Origin: Altererythrobacter xiamenensis
Lineage (GTDB): Bacteria; Pseudomonadota; Alphaproteobacteria; Sphingomonadales; Sphingomonadaceae
Direction of reading: 5' to 3'
Assembly: GCF_900177715.1 (NCBI RefSeq)
Contig: NZ_FXWG01000003.1
Span: 186,001-250,000 of the forward strand
DNA: 64,000 nt
The translations under genes were made by a program, and so were the position numbers. How positions within the stretch are numbered: the first letter of the stretch is position 1; each line of letters starts with the position of its first letter. Positions 61,632 through 64,000 of this stretch are shown here, piece after piece. The notes beneath the pieces were generated by a model. It had not been told where the DNA came from. It ran no database searches and saw nothing but the letters and a program-made list of their open reading frames with translations.

Positions 61632-62063
61632 CTAGTCGTACTGGCGTTCTATCAGGTCACCGAAGCGTTCGCCTTCGCTGATTTCGGCGTAGCACTGCTG
61701 GACGACGGTGCGTTCGTCCGCCTGCAAGTCGTCGTCTTCGAGCGCGCTTTCGAACTTGCCCTTGATGTAGTCTTCGCCTTCCTCGACGCGTTCGGCAGCG
61801 GCTTCATCGTTGTTTTCGAAGGCGCTGGTGATGCTGGCCCACATCTGGTGGGCTTCGCCGGTCATGGTGCCTTTGGTGACGAGCTCGTCACCCTGGCGCT
61901 GCAGCTCCGCATTCATCTTGCCGAGCGTTTCCTGACGCTGCTGACAGCGCTGCTGCAGTGCCTGCTTGAGCTGCGGACTGTCCGCTTTGTCCGCTGCCTT
62001 GCGGTAACCTTCCACGGAATCGAATGTCGTGTCGGTGAGCGATTTGAAAATTGTACTGGACAT
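61632..62063 (-). CDS. PA2169-type four-helix-bundle (DUF2383) protein
   Basis: A 143-residue helical protein (IFKSLTDTTFDSVEGYRKAAD at the N-terminus, AAAERVEEGEDYIKGKFESAL near the middle) of the PA2169/DUF2383 ferritin-like family. It has conserved Cys in QQRCQQRQ and VQQCYAE. Members are induced by stress; metal binding is unproven. Start at 62063 chosen as the Met before SSTIFKSL. Confidence 0.82.
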   Translation of the reverse strand: MSSTIFKSLTDTTFDSVEGYRKAADKADSPQLKQALQQRCQQRQETLGKMNAELQRQGDELVTKGTMTGEAHQMWASITSAFENNDEAAAERVEEGEDYIKGKFESALEDDDLQADERTVVQQCYAEISEGERFGDLIERQYD

Positions 62064-62322
62064 TGAATGGGCATCCTCTGATTTGTGTTGATATTCTCGC
62101 AACGGCCGGTGTGCGTAAAAAGGTCCGAAAATCAGTGACTTTTGCGATGATACGCCCTCTATTTGCGGTAGTGGATCGAGGGCGGGGCGCGCGCCTGACA
62201 GCTCGCCTTGGATTTTGCGCAGGGTCGCTTGCGCAATTCGGCGGCTGCCTCTTGCGCTATTCCCGTGCGTTCATTAGGGCGATGGGCGAGTTTCAAACCC
62301 CCACAAGACAGAGGGAACAATA

Positions 62323-62559
62323 ATGAGCGATACTGCCGACCGCGTGCAGAAGATTGTCGTCGAGCATCTCGGAGTAGAAGCCGACAAGGTGACGCAGGAT
62401 GCCAGCTTCATCGACGATCTTGGCGCAGACAGCCTCGACATCGTCGAACTGGTGATGGCCTTCGAAGAAGAATTCGGCGTGGAAATCCCCGACGATGCGG
62501 CTGAGAAGATCACCACCGTCGGCGACGCCACGAAGTACATCGAAGAGCACAAGGGCTGA
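62323..62559 (+). CDS. acpP: Acyl carrier protein
   Basis: A 78-residue ACP with the phosphopantetheine Ser in [14 protein letters not shown]. It carries growing acyl chains for FabF, FabZ and KAS III enzymes encoded in this window. GAGGGAAC precedes the ATG. The 62064-62322 gap upstream holds an inverted repeat (CGCCCTC near 62152 and GAGGGCG near 62177) and no gene I accept. Confidence 0.97.
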   Translation: MSDTADRVQKIVVEHLGVEADKVTQDASFIDDLGADSLDIVELVMAFEEEFGVEIPDDAAEKITTVGDATKYIEEHKG

Positions 62560-62576
62560 GGCCCGCTTACCTGCCC

Positions 62577-62664
62577 GTTCGCCCTGAGTTTGTCGAAGGG
62601 CCGATTGTCTTCAGCGCCTGATGGCGCAAGAAACGACAGGGCTTCGACAGGCTCAGTCCGGCGA
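62577..62664. repeat. REP-like inverted pair between acpP and fabF
   Basis: GTTCGCCCTGAGTTTGTCGA plus AGGGC (62577-62601) and AGGGCTTCGACAGGCTCAGT plus CCGGCGA (62638-62664) face each other; the shared core is TTCGACARRCTCAG. Between them GCGCC-TGAT-GGCGC forms a small hairpin. This core is widespread as an intergenic palindromic repeat in sphingomonads and other proteobacteria. No other copy was noticed in the window. Confidence 0.7.
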
Positions 62665-62696
62665 GGGCTGGGCCTGTTTCGTATTTGGAGACTGAA

Positions 62697-63956
62697 ATGC
62701 GTCGTGTGGTCGTAACCGGACTAGGGCTCGTCACCCCACTGGGCGGCGATGTCGAGACGAGTTGGAGCAATCTGATTGCCGGCAAGAGCGGGGCGGGCCC
62801 TATAACTCGCTTCGATGCCTCGAACCAGAAGTGCCAGATCGCCTGCGAAGTTAAGCCCGCCGATCATGAGTTCGGCTTCGACCCGGACAAGCGTGTCGAT
62901 CACAAGGTCCAGCGCCAGGTCGATCCCTTCATCGTCTATGGCATCGATGCTGCCGGACAGGCGCTCGAAGACGCGGGCCTCGTCGATATGGATGACGATC
63001 TCAAGCTGCGCACCGGCTGTTCTATCGGTTCGGGTATCGGCGGTCTGCCGGGTATCGAGAGTGAGTCCATCGTGCTTCACGAACGCGGCCCGGGTCGCGT
63101 CAGCCCGCACTTCGTCCACGGACGCCTGATCAACCTTATCAGCGGTCAGGTCTCGATCAAATACGGTCTGATGGGCCCCAATCATGCGGTCGTGACAGCG
63201 TGCTCGACCGGCGCGCACTCGATTGGCGATGCCGCACGCATGATCAAGGACGGCGATGCCGACATCATGCTTGCGGGCGGCGCGGAATCCACCATCAATC
63301 CACTTGGCGTGGCAGGCTTCGCGCAGGCGCGCGCTCTCAACATGAGCATGAACGACCGCCCGACCGAGGCGAGCCGCCCCTACGACAAGGACCGCGACGG
63401 TTTTGTCATGGGCGAGGGCGCGGGCGTCGTCGTTCTCGAGGAATATGAGCACGCCAAGGCGCGCGGCGCGAAGATCTATGCTGAAGTGGTGGGCTATGGC
63501 CTTTCGGGCGATGCCTATCACGTCACGGCGCCGCATCCTGAGGGCAAGGGCGCGGAACTGGCGATGCGCATGGCTCTGAAGAAGGCCGGGCTCGAGGCTG
63601 GCGACATCGATTATGTCAACGCCCACGGCACCTCGACCATGGCCGACACGATCGAACTCGGCGCGGTCAAGCGCGTGCTGGGTGACGACCTTGGCGGTGC
63701 GTCTATGAGCTCGACCAAGTCGGCGATCGGCCACCTGCTGGGCGGTGCCGGCGCGGTTGAGGCGATCTTCTGCATCCTGGCGCTGCGCGACCAGATCGTC
63801 CCGCCGACGCTCAACCTTCATAATCCGGATGAGGGCACCGAGGGTGTCGATCTCGTGCCGCTCGAGGCGAAGAAGCGCGAAGTGAAGGCCGTGCTCAACA
63901 ACAGCTTCGGCTTCGGCGGCACCAATGCTTCGCTGATCATGAAGGCGGTGGACTAG
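62697..63956 (+). CDS. fabF: Beta-ketoacyl-ACP synthase II
   Basis: A 419-residue condensing enzyme starting MRRVVVTGLGLVTPLGGDVE. The nucleophile Cys is in VVTACSTGAHSIGDA, the catalytic histidines are in YVNAHGTSTMADTIEL and SAIGHLLGGAGAVEA, and NNSFGFGGTNASLIM closes it. It elongates fatty acids on AcpP. GGAG lies about 6 nt before the ATG at 62697. Confidence 0.97.
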   Translation: MRRVVVTGLGLVTPLGGDVETSWSNLIAGKSGAGPITRFDASNQKCQIACEVKPADHEFGFDPDKRVDHKVQRQVDPFIVYGIDAAGQALEDAGLVDMDDDLKLRTGCSIGSGIGGLPGIESESIVLHERGPGRVSPHFVHGRLINLISGQVSIKYGLMGPNHAVVTACSTGAHSIGDAARMIKDGDADIMLAGGAESTINPLGVAGFAQARALNMSMNDRPTEASRPYDKDRDGFVMGEGAGVVVLEEYEHAKARGAKIYAEVVGYGLSGDAYHVTAPHPEGKGAELAMRMALKKAGLEAGDIDYVNAHGTSTMADTIELGAVKRVLGDDLGGASMSSTKSAIGHLLGGAGAVEAIFCILALRDQIVPPTLNLHNPDEGTEGVDLVPLEAKKREVKAVLNNSFGFGGTNASLIMKAVD

Positions 63957-63958
63957 GA

Positions 63959-64000
63959 ATGAAGCGGCTCGGCTGCCTCGTTGCGGCCATCGCCGCCCTG
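63959..64000 (+). CDS. Start of next gene, cut by window edge (possibly mltG)
   Basis: ATG at 63959, 2 nt after the fabF stop, then 13 codons reading KRLGCLVAAIAAL, the start of a signal anchor. In many alphaproteobacteria the endolytic transglycosylase MltG follows fabF; that identity is inferred from order only. Confidence 0.5.
   Translation, partial: MKRLGCLVAAIAAL

Noticed and set aside
62051..62323. 90-residue ORF upstream of acpP
   Set aside because: No ribosome site, overlaps the leftward DUF2383 start and ends in the acpP leader; shadow-like Arg/Gly composition.

Overview
This window is one chromosomal stretch of a GC-rich alphaproteobacterium, most likely of the order Sphingomonadales and probably Erythrobacteraceae. 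That placement is an inference from gene content and order: a short SRP RNA in front of dnaX-ybaB, lon-hup, rpsB-tsf-pyrH-frr-uppS-cdsA-dxr-rseP-bamA-skp-fabZ, and a ccmCDEFGHI block. The usual lpxD/lpxA/lpxB genes are absent from the bamA-skp-fabZ cluster, which fits a lineage that builds its outer leaflet from glycosphingolipids rather than lipopolysaccharide. No rRNA operon, CRISPR array or complete insertion sequence was seen.

Layout. 1-10.8 kb holds the 3' end of hrpB, an NDUFS4-like complex I subunit, SRP RNA, dnaX, ybaB, a class II aldolase-like protein, a glycine-zipper stress-type protein, lon, hup, a lipoprotein and rlmB. 10.9-16.4 kb is a small genomic island in the 3' end of tRNA-Tyr. 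It has a tyrosine integrase, an AlpA-like HTH protein, small unknown proteins, an HUH-type replication-initiator-like protein, a lipoprotein followed by a decayed second copy of the initiator C-terminus, and a secreted protein. Matching arm-type repeats lie near both ends and an imperfect copy of the tRNA 3' end closes it. 16.4-19.9 kb is an unusual three-gene operon: a DyP-type peroxidase plus two uncharacterised proteins. 20-24 kb is lipid metabolism (KAS III-like enzyme, PAP2 membrane enzyme, psd, pssA).

24.5-36 kb is a long core cluster for translation (rpsB, tsf, frr), nucleotide and isoprenoid supply (pyrH, dxr, uppS), phospholipid synthesis (cdsA), envelope proteolysis and outer-membrane assembly (rseP, bamA, skp) and fatty acid dehydration (fabZ), ending with rpmE. 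After it come a DksA-like zinc finger protein coupled to a prolyl-hydroxylase-like dioxygenase, tRNA-His, a Leu/Glu-type dehydrogenase, and an almost completely overlapping ccmC-D-E-F-G-H-I cytochrome c maturation operon.

43.5-64 kb holds kup; a leftward yciB-ftsY-mtaB-dapF group; a GGDEF-EAL protein; EVE and CsbD proteins; a TPP enzyme; an LplT-like MFS transporter; pgsA; a small membrane protein preceded by a short coupled leader ORF; an SRPBCC membrane protein; oxyR; rnd; aspS; a four-helix-bundle stress-type protein; acpP, a REP-like inverted repeat, fabF, and the first codons of the next gene. The parts most worth a second look are the tRNA-Tyr island and the DyP three-gene module.
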